In this document: in pieces, positions 43,372-51,806 of the stretch
Layout of the letters: every line of letters begins with the position of its first letter
Position numbering within the stretch: position 1 is the first letter of the stretch
Assembly: GCF_000418325.1 (NCBI RefSeq)
Contig: NC_021658.1
Coordinates: forward strand, 3,534,001 to 3,598,000
Reading direction: 5' to 3'
Origin: Sorangium cellulosum So0157-2
GTDB lineage: Bacteria > Myxococcota_A > Polyangia > Polyangiales > Polyangiaceae
Length of the DNA stretch: 64,000 bases
Notes under the pieces: model-generated
Databases searched by the model: none
Told to the model about the DNA's origin: nothing
What the model saw: the letters and a program-made list of their open reading frames with translations, nothing else
Program-made: the position numbers and the translations under genes

Positions 43372-44607
43372 ATGCTCATCCTCGGCACATTCACGTTGGG
43401 CGCCTGCGGGTCCGAGGTCCTCGTCCTGGATCCCGGCGGCGGCTCCACGTCGAGCGCCCAGGCCGGCTCGGGCGGCGGCTCGACGTCGGCTGGCGCGGGC
43501 GGCGGCTCGACGTCGGCCGGCGCGGGCGGCGGCTCGACGTCGGCTGGCTCGGGCGGCGGCTCGACGTCGGCTGGCGCGGGCGGCGGCTCGACGTCGGCCG
43601 GCGCGGGCGGCGGCTCGACGTCGGCTGGCTCGGGCGGCGGCTCGACGTCGGCTGGCGCGGGCGGCGGCTCGACCTCGACGAACGCGAGCAGCGGAAGCGG
43701 CGGGGCGGGAGGTGCGGTCAGCGCCGGCGGCGGCGGTCCGGGCAACATCAGCGATGTGTTCGATCCTGCGGAGGTCTACCTGCTGGGGACGGTCCAGCCG
43801 GGCTCCAGCGGTCGTGACGCCATGGCCCACTGGAGCGACCCGAACACGGCCGCCGTCGGGTTCATTGGCGCCTACGATGAGTTCAGCGCGCGCCTCCAGG
43901 ACAGCGGCAAGCTGCTCTACGTGCTCGCAGGATCGGTTCGCGAGTTCGTGTGCGACGCATGTCCCTACGTGGGCACGTACCTCAACGGCTCGGACGCGAA
44001 CGACCTCGTCCTGCCGACGGCACCATGCGTCCCCAACGATTGGATCGAGGACATCAAGGTGGGGCCCGGGGGATCGTGGGTTCACAGCTGCTCCGGCGAC
44101 GGGAACAGGCACTGGTACGACTCGAACGGCGTCATGGTGTACGGCGACGAGGAGGACATGCTCGTCCACCTCGGCTACTCGAACCTCGCGCTCACGCAGC
44201 ACCGCGTCGTCGATCTCGCCAACGCGAGCTCGGTGCCGATCGTCGGCCTGCCGAACGCTCCGCTGCTCGCCGTGCGCGCGCTCGCGCCGGACTCGTTCCG
44301 CGTCGCGCTCGCCACGGGCCAGGAAAGCGGGGCAGTCGAGCTCTGGCAGATCGACGCGACCGGGACGGCGACGCTCATCGGCTCGTATCCACCGGTGCCC
44401 GCGGGGTACACGGTGCAGCCCTTCTCTCCCCACCGGCATCACGCGCTGGAGGCGACGGGCGCGCTGCTGCAGCTCGGAGAAGGGCCGATGGTGTTTCAGG
44501 ACGTGATCGTCCGACGCGAGATCGGAGGCTCGAGTGTGGTGGTCTACGACGAGGCGAGTGGTCCGCTCGTACAGATCCACATCTCGGGTCTCGTGACGGG
44601 GCCGTGA
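43372..44607 (+). CDS. Lipoprotein with nine-residue Gly/Ser/Thr repeats
   Basis: A 411-residue lipoprotein with lipobox T-L-G-A-C (Cys about 15). Residues about 34-105 are eight copies of G-G-G-S-T-S-A-G-A/S, a flexible stalk. The rest (I-S-D-V-F-D-P-A-E-V-Y-L-L-G, then beta-rich segments with C-D-A-C-P) is an unrecognised globular, probably propeller-like domain. Family unknown. The frame opens earlier at 43210 but only the lipobox start makes an exported protein. Confidence 0.7.
   Translation: MLILGTFTLGACGSEVLVLDPGGGSTSSAQAGSGGGSTSAGAGGGSTSAGAGGGSTSAGSGGGSTSAGAGGGSTSAGAGGGSTSAGSGGGSTSAGAGGGSTSTNASSGSGGAGGAVSAGGGGPGNISDVFDPAEVYLLGTVQPGSSGRDAMAHWSDPNTAAVGFIGAYDEFSARLQDSGKLLYVLAGSVREFVCDACPYVGTYLNGSDANDLVLPTAPCVPNDWIEDIKVGPGGSWVHSCSGDGNRHWYDSNGVMVYGDEEDMLVHLGYSNLALTQHRVVDLANASSVPIVGLPNAPLLAVRALAPDSFRVALATGQESGAVELWQIDATGTATLIGSYPPVPAGYTVQPFSPHRHHALEATGALLQLGEGPMVFQDVIVRREIGGSSVVVYDEASGPLVQIHISGLVTGP
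43471..43686 (+). repeat. 27-bp coding tandem repeat, 8 units
   Basis: GGCGGCGGCTCGACGTCGGC plus 7 bases, repeated eight times. The last residue of each unit follows an A-A-S-A-A-S pattern, so an 81-bp higher-order unit was duplicated. Units are nearly identical at the DNA level, implying recent expansion. Confidence 0.85.
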
Positions 44608-44709
44608 CGATCCGCCGAACGCCCCAGCGTTCTGTGATCTTTCCTCATCATCCTTGGGCTGCTCGCCGCGACGCCCTCGGCGTCCATGCGCCAAGCTGCA
44701 GCCTGGCGC

Positions 44710-44816
44710 CGGTGCGGCGGGCCATCGACCTGGAGGCCGCATCGCCGTGCGTGGCGGACCACGAGAGGCGCCCCGGGCTGGGCGACGAGTTCATCGCTGA
44801 GAACCAAGTGAGGTGA
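44710..44816 (+). pseudogene. RelE/ParE-type toxin fragment
   Basis: Reads R-A-I-D-L-E-A-A-S then D-H-E-R-R-P-G-L-G-D-E-F-I-A-E, the N-terminal helix signature of ParE toxins, then stops. The remaining two thirds and a proper start are missing. Confidence 0.6.
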
Positions 44817-44831
44817 CGCGTCACGTCGCTC

Positions 44832-45032
44832 GTGGAGTTGCTCCCGGATATCCAGTCTTTGCCGCGTGCTGACAAGCTCAAGCTGATCCAGTTCCTCGCA
44901 CAGGAGCTGGCGGAGGCGGACGAGCCGCCTGCGCTCCGGGCGGGCCGGTCCTGCTCCGCGTGGTCGCCCGACCGAGCGTTTGCGGCGGCCGAGACGCTCC
45001 TCCAGACCTTGTCTCGTCGAGGGCGGTCGTGA
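44832..45032 (+). CDS. Small antitoxin-like protein
   Basis: A 66-residue frame from GTG 44832: M-E-L-L-P-D-I-Q-S-L-P-R-A-D-K-L-K-L-I-Q-F-L, an antitoxin-type helix, and S-P-D-R-A-F-A-A-A-E-T-L-L-Q-T-L, its usual C-terminal region. The last residues come from the lipoprotein scrap that follows, so the natural end is replaced. A toxin would normally lie next to it; only the ParE fragment upstream remains. Confidence 0.5.
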   Translation: MELLPDIQSLPRADKLKLIQFLAQELAEADEPPALRAGRSCSAWSPDRAFAAAETLLQTLSRRGRS

Positions 45033-45077
45033 GTGCGTCCGACCTGATGGTCTACGACGGCAGCGGAGCCTTCCGTT
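45012..45077 (+). pseudogene. Scrap of a paralogue of the 41558 lipoprotein
   Basis: About 66 bases matching 41829-41895 with few changes (S-S-R-A-V-V-S-A-S-D-L-M-V-Y-D-G-S-G-A-F). No lipobox or remainder. It is fused to the antitoxin-like gene before it. Confidence 0.65.
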
Positions 45078-45234
45078 CTCGCCCCCTTGCCGCCTCGGCC
45101 ACCGCAGTCGCCGGCCCCGCCCGAGGCTCCCCCGCGTGGCGCCCGGCCGGGCCGGCGCGCTGGCTGGGGAGCCCCGGCCCTCGCGACGAGCGAGGCGCCC
45201 CCCTCCTTGACGCGCCCGCCGCGACCTGGGGCGA

Positions 45235-46305
45235 TCACCCCTCGTCTTCGTCCTCGCCCGGCGCGCCGTCTTCCGTAGCGCCCCCCTCCGACGCGTCGCC
45301 TTCCGGCGCGCCGTTCTCCGCGGCGGCCTCGCCTTCCTCCTCTTCCTCTTCCTCTTCCTCTCCGGTGGACGCGGCGCCGCGGGAGGCGGGGAAGGGCGCG
45401 TAATCCTTCATCCTGTCGGTGCCGGCATACCAGTACTCCGCGGCGGCGCGCAGCCGCCGCTCGGCGTGCATGACGAGCGTGTACGCGGCGTCGCGGAGCT
45501 TGCGCGCGCGCTGCGCCTCGGGAGAGAACGTCTTGTCGGCGAGCATGCGCGCGAGCTCGGGCGAGAGCGCGCGGAGGCGGGCCGCCGCGTCGGCCTCGCC
45601 GCGAGGCGCCTTGCGAAGGGCCTCCGCGTGCTCGGAGCAGAGCAAGAGCAGGTCGGAGACGTCCTGGACCAGATCCGCGTCGCCGCTGCCCGCGCGGATC
45701 GCCATGAGCCGCTTTTGCCCCTCGGGGCTGTTCTTGAAGCGGAGATCGAAGAAGCGGAGGAGCGTTTGCCGGTGCAGGGCGGCCTCGGCGGCCGGCCCCT
45801 TGAACAGCGCGACGGCCTGCTCCTGGCGCTGCTGCACGGCTTGCCAGCGCGATTGCGTGACGCGCAGGAGCTCGATCTTGTCGCGGAGCGCGCGGATCTC
45901 CTCGCGTGTCAGCGCGGGCTCGTCGTCGGGAAAGGGGGTGCGGACGAGATCGGCCGCGTCGCGCTCGGCGACGAGCTGGATGCGGCTCGACCAGATGACG
46001 CGCCGAGCGAGCTTGCCGGGGAAAATCACGGTGTTATCGCCCAGCGATTCGGCCTCTCGCAGGAGCTCGGTTTCGCGGGCGGCGCTCAGCGTGTACGCTG
46101 CTGCGCCCGTCGAGGAGCGAGGCGCGCCCCGTGTCTCGCGCGACGCGCGCTTCGTTGCGGCCTTGTCGGTACTGGGCGACGTGGTGGTGGATGCCTTTGC
46201 CCTGGTAAAAATACGCCTCCTTGTCGGGGCCAGCGCCCCTCGGATTGAGGGACTGGAAGATCGGCGAGGGTATCGGCGAACAAGGCATTGGCCAGAGGAG
46301 AGCAC
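45235..46305 (-). CDS. Hypothetical cytosolic protein with acidic tail
   Basis: Up to 356 residues; start uncertain. The core (from about T-S-P-S-T-D-K-A-A-T-K-R) is helical and well formed: L-R-E-A-E-S-L-G-D-N-T-V-I-F-P-G-K-L, then F-F-D-L-R-F-K-N-S-P-E-G-Q-K-R and H-A-E-R-R-L-R-A-A-A-E-Y-W-Y-A-G. It ends in a nine-Glu run and a Gly/Glu/Asp tail. I list GTG 46305; an AAGGAGG at 46222 fits a later start but only an ATT follows it. Family not recognised. Related proteins in myxobacteria are orphans. Confidence 0.6.
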   Translation of the reverse strand: MLSSGQCLVRRYPRRSSSPSIRGALAPTRRRIFTRAKASTTTSPSTDKAATKRASRETRGAPRSSTGAAAYTLSAARETELLREAESLGDNTVIFPGKLARRVIWSSRIQLVAERDAADLVRTPFPDDEPALTREEIRALRDKIELLRVTQSRWQAVQQRQEQAVALFKGPAAEAALHRQTLLRFFDLRFKNSPEGQKRLMAIRAGSGDADLVQDVSDLLLLCSEHAEALRKAPRGEADAAARLRALSPELARMLADKTFSPEAQRARKLRDAAYTLVMHAERRLRAAAEYWYAGTDRMKDYAPFPASRGAASTGEEEEEEEEEGEAAAENGAPEGDASEGGATEDGAPGEDEDEG

Positions 46306-46483
46306 GAGTCGGTCGCGCCGCGAAGGAGGCGCTCGGCCCGAGGGCTGGGAGAGGCGGTGTGCCGCGCATCGAATCGAGGGGGCGGCGTGCCCGGCGCCGC
46401 GGGCAGCGGGCCGCGGAGGTGGTGAACGAGGGAGGAGGGAAAAAGAGTTGCGCTGCAACCACAAAGGGCGCGCGAGACGACGC

Positions 46484-46885
46484 CGGGGCTGCGCAGGAGA
46501 CCCATCGGGCCCGCGCAGTAGCCCGACGAGGATGACGAAGGACCCCAACGGGGGCGCGCAGGAGGGTCGCGAGGGCCGCGCAGGACGGCGGCTAGCGTAG
46601 CGCAGGACACGAACGGGGGTGCGCAGGAGGGTCGCGAGGGCCGCGCAGGAGGGCCTGCGGGGCTGCGCAGGAGATCCACCGGGGCCGCACAGGAGGGCGC
46701 CGGGGCTTGTCCAGGAGGGCCGATGGGCTGCGCAGGACGGCCGACGGCGCTGCGCAGGAGGGCGCCGGGGCTCGTCCAGGAGGACCGATGGGCTGCGCAG
46801 GAGACCCACCGGGGCCGCACAGGAGGGCGCCGGGGCTTGTCCAGGAGGACCGATGGGCTGCGCAGGAGGGCCCGCCCCAACGCAG
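46484..46885 (+). repeat. 22-bp minisatellite, about 18 units
   Basis: Units read roughly GGGGCTGCGCAGGAGGNCNNCG with a 22-base period. Alternate units have CTTGTCCAGGAGG or CCGCACAGGAGG in the same place. From about 46690 an 88-base block of four units is repeated. The core CTGCGCAG is a palindrome. The period is not a multiple of three, and no gene is on top of it, so it is non-coding. Confidence 0.85.
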
Positions 46886-46934
46886 CGCCGCGTATCGCGC
46901 AGGCCGTGGCGAGCCTCGCGGCCAGGTAGGTCGC

Positions 46935-47897
46935 TCAGCCCGAGCTGGGCCTTCCCCGCGTGCCCGGCGGCCGGGCCTTCGCCGCCACCGGCCGTGGTTC
47001 GCCTGCCCGGGTCACGTAGGCGCCGAGCTGCGCGACGAGGTGCTCGAAGACGAGGCGGACGCGGCGCACGGCGCGCAGATCCTCGTGCATGACGACCCAG
47101 ACGTCCAGGTGGAAGGCGAGCGCGGGCAGCACGCGCACGAGCGGCACCGGCCGCCGGCTGAGCGGGAGCTGGCACACCCCGATGCCGAGGCCGGCGCGCA
47201 CCGCGGCGAGCTTCGCGATGTCGCTGTCGCTGCGGAACGCATAGTCGCGCGGCGTCGTGACGAGCCCGGCGGCGGCGAGCGCGTCGATGATGGCGCGGGA
47301 GCCGTCGGCGCCGATGAGGGCGTGGTCCGGCACGAGCCCCGCGAGCGACGTCGGGGCAGCGCGCGCGGCGAGGTACGCCTTGGTGGCGAAGAGGCCGAGC
47401 TCGACGCGCCCGGCGCAGCGCCTCACCAGGCCGGCCTGCGTCGGCTCCGCCATGCGCACGGCGACATCGGCGTCGCGGCGCAGGAGATCTTCGGTGCGAT
47501 TCGTGGCGACGAGCTCGATCTGGAGGCGCGGATGAGCGACGCGGAGCGCGGCGAGCATCGGGGGGAGCACCTCGGCGCCGACGACCTCGCTGCACGTGAC
47601 GCGCACGGTGCCGCGGTCGGCATCGGCGGGGCTCGACACGGCGCGCACGAGGGCGCGCGCGCTCGCGGCGATGGACTCGGCGTAGGGCAGCGTGGCGAGC
47701 GCGAGCTCGGTCGGCACCAGGCCGTTCGGCGCGCGGGTGAAGAGCACGACGCCGAGCTGCGCCTCGAGCTGCTCGATCTGGCGGCGCACGGTGGGCTGCG
47801 CGACGCCGAGGGCGCGCGAGGCGGCGGAGAGGCTGCCGGTGCGCATGACGGCGAGGAAGGCGCCGTAGAGGTCCCACGAGGGCTCGGCTGGGCTCAT
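46935..47897 (-). CDS. LysR-family transcriptional regulator
   Basis: A 320-residue LysR regulator. Helix-turn-helix: F-L-A-V-M-R-T-G-S-L-S-A-A-S-R-A-L-G-V-A-Q-P-T-V-R (about 12-40). The effector domain runs to about 300, then a basic tail (P-P-G-T-R-G-R). I use ATG 47897; other in-frame starts lie up to 47945. It is divergent from the DUF4260 gene, which it may control. Confidence 0.85.
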   Translation of the reverse strand: MSPAEPSWDLYGAFLAVMRTGSLSAASRALGVAQPTVRRQIEQLEAQLGVVLFTRAPNGLVPTELALATLPYAESIAASARALVRAVSSPADADRGTVRVTCSEVVGAEVLPPMLAALRVAHPRLQIELVATNRTEDLLRRDADVAVRMAEPTQAGLVRRCAGRVELGLFATKAYLAARAAPTSLAGLVPDHALIGADGSRAIIDALAAAGLVTTPRDYAFRSDSDIAKLAAVRAGLGIGVCQLPLSRRPVPLVRVLPALAFHLDVWVVMHEDLRAVRRVRLVFEHLVAQLGAYVTRAGEPRPVAAKARPPGTRGRPSSG

Positions 47898-48010
47898 CAA
47901 AAGATGATGAGCGGATGGACGCATTTGTACAATGTTCATGAGCACCCGCGGCGACCATGCTCTCCACGTCGCCGGCGCCCGCGCCGGTATGCACGACGAG
48001 GAGAACGACC

Positions 48011-48490
48011 ATGACCACCGCCGCGACGCTCCCTGCGCTCGACCTTGCCCCCACCACCCGCCGCCCCGCGCCGCAGCCCACCTCCGAGGTCTCGGCGGGC
48101 GGGGCCAAGGGCATGCCGCGCGCGCTCCTGCGCCTCGAGGGCGCGCTCGTGCTCGGCGCAGCGCTGCTCGCCTACGAGCACCTGGGCGGGCGCTGGGGAT
48201 GGTTCGCGGCGCTGTTCCTCCTGCCCGACCTGTCGCTGCTCGGCTACCTCGCGGGCCCGCGCGTGGGCGCGGCGGTCTACAACGCGGGGCACAGCCATCT
48301 GGCTCCGGCGCTGCTCGCGGTCGCGTCGGTCGCGCTCGGCTCGCCGGCGCTGCTGCTCGGCGCGGCGATCTGGGTCGGGCACATCGGCTTCGATCGGATG
48401 CTGGGCTATGGGCTCAAGTACGGGACGGCGTTCGGCGACACGCACCTCGGCCGCGTGGGCTCGAAGCGCTCTTCGAGTCGAGCCACGTGA
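48011..48490 (+). CDS. DUF4260-family membrane protein
   Basis: A 159-residue protein of DUF4260: R-L-E-G-A-L-V-L-G-A-A-L-L-A-Y, then F-L-L-P-D-L-S-L-L-G-Y-L-A-G-P-R-V-G-A and H-I-G-F-D-R-M-L-G-Y-G-L-K-Y, D-T-H-L-G-R-V-G. Four hydrophobic segments. Function unknown. The family ends right after H-L-G-R-V-G; here nine extra residues come from fused sequence of an AraC-type gene. Confidence 0.85.
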   Translation: MTTAATLPALDLAPTTRRPAPQPTSEVSAGGAKGMPRALLRLEGALVLGAALLAYEHLGGRWGWFAALFLLPDLSLLGYLAGPRVGAAVYNAGHSHLAPALLAVASVALGSPALLLGAAIWVGHIGFDRMLGYGLKYGTAFGDTHLGRVGSKRSSSRAT

Positions 48491-48588
48491 ATGCCATCGG
48501 CGACGATCTCGGCGTGAGCGAGCGCCACCTCCGCCGCGTGTTCCGCGACGCGGTCGGGGTGCGCGCCCAGCACGCTGAGACGCGGTGA
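48487..48588 (+). pseudogene. AraC-type helix-turn-helix scrap
   Basis: Thirty-three codons ending in TGA read D-D-L-G-V-S-E-R-H-L-R-R-V-F-R-D-A-V-G-V, the second helix-turn-helix of AraC/Ada/AlkA-type proteins. Nothing of the gene remains on either side. Confidence 0.6.
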
Positions 48589-48667
48589 CGCGCGGACCCG
48601 TCGCGGGCGACCCCACGCGGGGCCTATCAGGGGTTCCGGCGCGTGCCCGAACGCCGATCGCTGGTGC

Positions 48668-50053
48668 TCACCGAGATGACGACACGGCGGCGTGGCCGCG
48701 ACGCCGCCTGGGCCTCCCCTTGCTGCGGCGGCTCTTGCGTCGCCTGGTGCTGTTGAGGCCTGTGCGGCGCCTGGTGCTGCTGCGGCCTGTGCGCTGCGGC
48801 CTGTGCGGCGCCTCGTGCGGCGCCTCGTGCTGCTGCGGCCTGTGCGGCGCCTCGTGCTGCGCGGGCCGTTGCGCCGTCGCATGCTGGGCCGGCCGATGGT
48901 CTGGCCGATGCCGCTGTGGTCGCTGCCCCGCCTCGTACTGCACCGGCGGTTGTCCTGATGGGTGCTGCGGTGGCCTTTGGGCAGGCGCGTTGCCCGCGTG
49001 CTGCGGCCTCTTGTCAGGCCCGGCGTTTTGCGGCCTTCGCCCTGGTCCGTGCTGCCGCGGCCTTGGCCCGCCCCCATTCCCGGCATGCGCAGCCGGCCTC
49101 TCCGCCTGCCGCGGTCGGTCCCGCGGATCGGTCGTTCGCCCGTCGGTCGTGGGCGCCTCGGGGGCGGGGGCGGGCGCGGGCGATGGGGTGGTCTTCGGCG
49201 CTCCCCGCATGCTGAGGCCCTGACGCTCGCGGCGCTTGCGCTCGTCGTAGTTCGCGTCGCCGATGAGGTCGAGCACGGCGCGGGTGTCCACCCTTCGCTC
49301 GGAGACCCGATGGCGGCCGGTCAATCGGGCCTCAGGGGTAAGCGCGCCGCAGGCGTAGAGCTCCCACATCTCCTCACCATAGGCGGCTCGCCGTTGCTCG
49401 GGCACGAAGCGCGTGAGGAAGCGATGGAGGTTGTCGACGTCACGGAGCAGGAGCTGCCTGGCGTTCTGGTTCTTCGCGGCGTCCACCGACTGGGGGAAGT
49501 CGATGATCACTGGCCCGTCGGCGCTCATGAGCACGTTGAAGTCCGACAGATCGCCGTGCACGACGCCGGCGCACAACATCCGCGTGACCTCGCCGATCAG
49601 GCGATGGTAGACCCACGTGGCCTGATCTCGGTCGAGGCTCGTCTCGGCGAGGCGGGGCGCGGGGCTGCCGTCGGCGTCGGTGACCAACTCCATCAGGAGC
49701 ACGCCGTCGATCGCGTGGTACGGCATCGGCACGCGGACGCCTGCGCCGCGCAGGCGGTAGATCATGTCGACCTCGGTCGAGCGCCAGGCGGCTTCGTCCT
49801 GAGCCCGGCCGTGGCGCGAGCGTTTGTCCATCGCGCGCTGGTCGCGGCTGTTGCGCACCTTGCGGCCCTCGGTGTACGCCGCGCGGTTCTTGAAGCTGCG
49901 GTTCTGCGCTTCTTTGTAGACCTTCGCGACGCGCAGCTCGCCGCCCGACCGGACGAGGAAGACCACCGCTTCCTTTCCGCTCATCAGCGGCCGCACAACC
50001 TCGTCGATGAGCCCTTCGTCGACCAGCGACGTGAGGTTGCTCGGAATTTGCAT
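48668..50053 (-). CDS. RIO-family serine/threonine kinase
   Basis: A 461-residue protein. Residues 1-260 are a RIO1-like kinase: G-K-E-A-V-V-F-L-V-R-S (ATP loop), R-V-A-K-V-Y-K (catalytic Lys), V-V-H-G-D-L-S-D-F-N-V-L-M (catalytic loop) and V-I-I-D-F-P-Q-S-V-D (metal Asp). The last 170 residues are a disordered Pro/Gln/His/Arg tail with H-R-P-Q-type repeats and a very basic end. RIO kinases act in ribosome maturation in other domains; in bacteria the role is uncertain. ATG 50053 chosen from family start M-Q-I-P. Confidence 0.85.
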   Translation of the reverse strand: MQIPSNLTSLVDEGLIDEVVRPLMSGKEAVVFLVRSGGELRVAKVYKEAQNRSFKNRAAYTEGRKVRNSRDQRAMDKRSRHGRAQDEAAWRSTEVDMIYRLRGAGVRVPMPYHAIDGVLLMELVTDADGSPAPRLAETSLDRDQATWVYHRLIGEVTRMLCAGVVHGDLSDFNVLMSADGPVIIDFPQSVDAAKNQNARQLLLRDVDNLHRFLTRFVPEQRRAAYGEEMWELYACGALTPEARLTGRHRVSERRVDTRAVLDLIGDANYDERKRRERQGLSMRGAPKTTPSPAPAPAPEAPTTDGRTTDPRDRPRQAERPAAHAGNGGGPRPRQHGPGRRPQNAGPDKRPQHAGNAPAQRPPQHPSGQPPVQYEAGQRPQRHRPDHRPAQHATAQRPAQHEAPHRPQQHEAPHEAPHRPQRTGRSSTRRRTGLNSTRRRKSRRSKGRPRRRRGHAAVSSSR

Positions 50054-50618
50054 ATTCTCGTGTGTCTTCGTTTCGTGGGAGGAAAAATCTCCCGGCCTCC
50101 TCTTGCCGCAAAAGATGGTGCGCTGCAACCCTAGCCCACGCTTCGGCGGCTGCGCGTCGCCCGCCTGAAGGTCCCGGCGAAGGACACGCTGGAGCGCGAT
50201 CTCGCCGCCGTGGCACGCGCGAACGTCCCCCTGCCCGTCGTGACCGGCTCCTCGCCCCCCTTGCCGCCTCCGCCGCCGCGCTGGCCCGGCGTGCCCCAGC
50301 CGCCGTCGCCGGCCCAGTCCGCTTCCCAGCCGGCCTCGCCGATGCGCCCGATAACCTGGCCGGGGGCGCCGACGGTGCCTCGCGCGCCGTAGCTCCCGTC
50401 GTCACCGTCCTTGCAGCCCACGTCGGCCCCGTCCCCGCGTCCTCGCCGTCCGTAGTGGCTGGGGTCCGACGTCGGGGTCGGCGCCTGTTCTGGCCCGCGA
50501 GCAGAGGCCTGATCGCGCTGCGTTGGCGTCGTCGGTCACGGAGTCTTGCATGGTAGCTACCTCGGAGAGCGGGACGCCTCCTGAGAGGCAGTCCCGTCGT
50601 TCATGCCCCTCGCGGCGA
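50054..50618. other. Intergenic stretch with possible gene remnants
   Basis: No firm gene. The plus strand at about 50130-50392 reads R-L-K-V-P-A-K-D-T-L-E-R-D-L-A and a Pro-rich end; the minus strand from ATG 50551 has 48 codons behind a GAGG. Neither is supported by a known motif. Confidence 0.35.
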
Positions 50619-51092
50619 TCAGAGCCGGCCCTCCGCGAGCAGCTCGCGGGTGCGCTTCAGCGTCGACAGCAAGGCGCCCTTGTAGCCCTTGTCGCCGTCC
50701 AACCACGCCTGCTCGGCCTGCTCCTCGGGGCCGTTCGGCGCTTTGCCGCGCAGGCCGAGGTAGCAGTAGAAGCGGAGCTGGAGCGCGCCGTCGGCGTCCT
50801 CGAACAGCTCGTTGATGATCGCGCCCTCGCGGGGACCGGTGGCCTGGAAGAAGGTGACCTTGCTCTGCGGCTCGAACGTGATGATCTCGCGCAGGTCTTC
50901 GCCCGCGATCGTGGCCTCGCGCACGATGAGAGAAGCGCTCTCCTCGACGACGTCGCAACGGGTGCAGAGGCCGGGCGGGAGGAACAGGCGGGCGTCGCGG
51001 GCCTTGAGGACCAGGCCCTGCCATGCCTGCGCGCGGGTCAGCTCGGTCTCTCCTTCGGGGTTCACGGGGACGGTGGCGGTCGAATAGATCAT
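50619..51092 (-). CDS. DUF1857 / AtaL-like SRPBCC-fold protein
   Basis: A 157-residue protein. V-P-V-N-P-E-G-E-T-E-L-T-R-A-Q-A-W-Q-G-L (start) and A-R-L-F-L-P-P-G-L-C, I-I-T-F-E-P-Q-S-K-V, L-R-F-Y-C-Y-L-G fit the AtaL-like (PF08982) group, a START/SRPBCC ligand-binding fold. Fungal relatives sit in metabolite clusters; here it is next to an NmrA gene and LysR. Ligand unknown. Confidence 0.75.
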   Translation of the reverse strand: MIYSTATVPVNPEGETELTRAQAWQGLVLKARDARLFLPPGLCTRCDVVEESASLIVREATIAGEDLREIITFEPQSKVTFFQATGPREGAIINELFEDADGALQLRFYCYLGLRGKAPNGPEEQAEQAWLDGDKGYKGALLSTLKRTRELLAEGRL

Positions 51093-51133
51093 GACGATGT
51101 TCCTTGTCGTGCGTGTTGAGGTTCGCTCGGCCG

Positions 51134-51702
51134 CTAGCCCGAGGTCGCGATCTCGGCGGCGAAGTCGCGGTAAGAGCGCAGGGGGCGTCTCAGGAGCGCG
51201 GTGAGACGCGCCACGTCGCCGGCCTCGGGGAGCATGCCCTCGGTGAGGAAGCGCTCGCTCATCAGGCGCATGTCGAAGGCCATCCAGCTCGGCATGAACC
51301 GCCGGAGGCTCTGCTCGAACCCGGCGGTGTCATCGCCGGGATAGGCGATCGGGCGCCCCAGGACCTCCGTCCAGATGGCCGCGACATCCGCGCCGGTCAG
51401 CGTGTCGGGACCGACGAGGTTGATCCGGTCGAGGGGGAGCGGGCGAGGTTGAGCGCGATCAGGGCCTGGGTGAATTCGTCAGGCACCACGGCGTTGAGCA
51501 GGAAGAGCGTGGAGACGCCCGAGAAGGCGCTCCGCAGCGCGTCGACGTCGAGCAGGTCGCCCTGCGCGACGGCGACGCCCGCCGGGAAGTTGGCTTTGGC
51601 GGGATCGCGGACGAGCGCGCGCACGCCGGCGCCGCGCTTCGCGAGCTGTTCGACGACCTGGCGGCCGACTGTCCCGGTCGCGCCGGTAACGAGGATGGTC
51701 AT
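51134..51702 (-). pseudogene. NmrA-like NAD(P)-binding protein with internal deletion
   Basis: The 5' part (M-T-I-L-V-T-G-A-T-G-T-V-G-R, L-V-R-D-P-A-K, V-P-D-E-F-T-Q-A-L-I-A-L-N-L-A) is a normal NmrA/SDR-a5 Rossmann start. At about 51430 it jumps, in another frame, to the C-terminal region (D-R-I-N-L-V-G-P-D-T-L-T, A-A-I-W-T-E-V-L-G-R, S-Y-R-D-F-A). Roughly 100 codons are missing. It was a probable partner of the divergent LysR gene. Confidence 0.8.
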
Positions 51703-51806
51703 GGGGGATCGCTCCTGTTCGGGTCGAAAGACACCCTGCAAATAGGTCGTTCACCTGCGCGCCGATAGACGTTACCTTGGGACAGACCGTCTCGCTGGTG
51801 GAACGC

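Noticed and set aside
46484..46885. Possible CRISPR or coding repeat
   Set aside because: No spacers; the 22-base period breaks any reading frame.
45235..48114. A 959-codon frame joining the acidic protein with the LysR region
   Set aside because: The middle is made of the 22-bp repeat and the front is antisense-like; only the last 300 or so codons are convincing.
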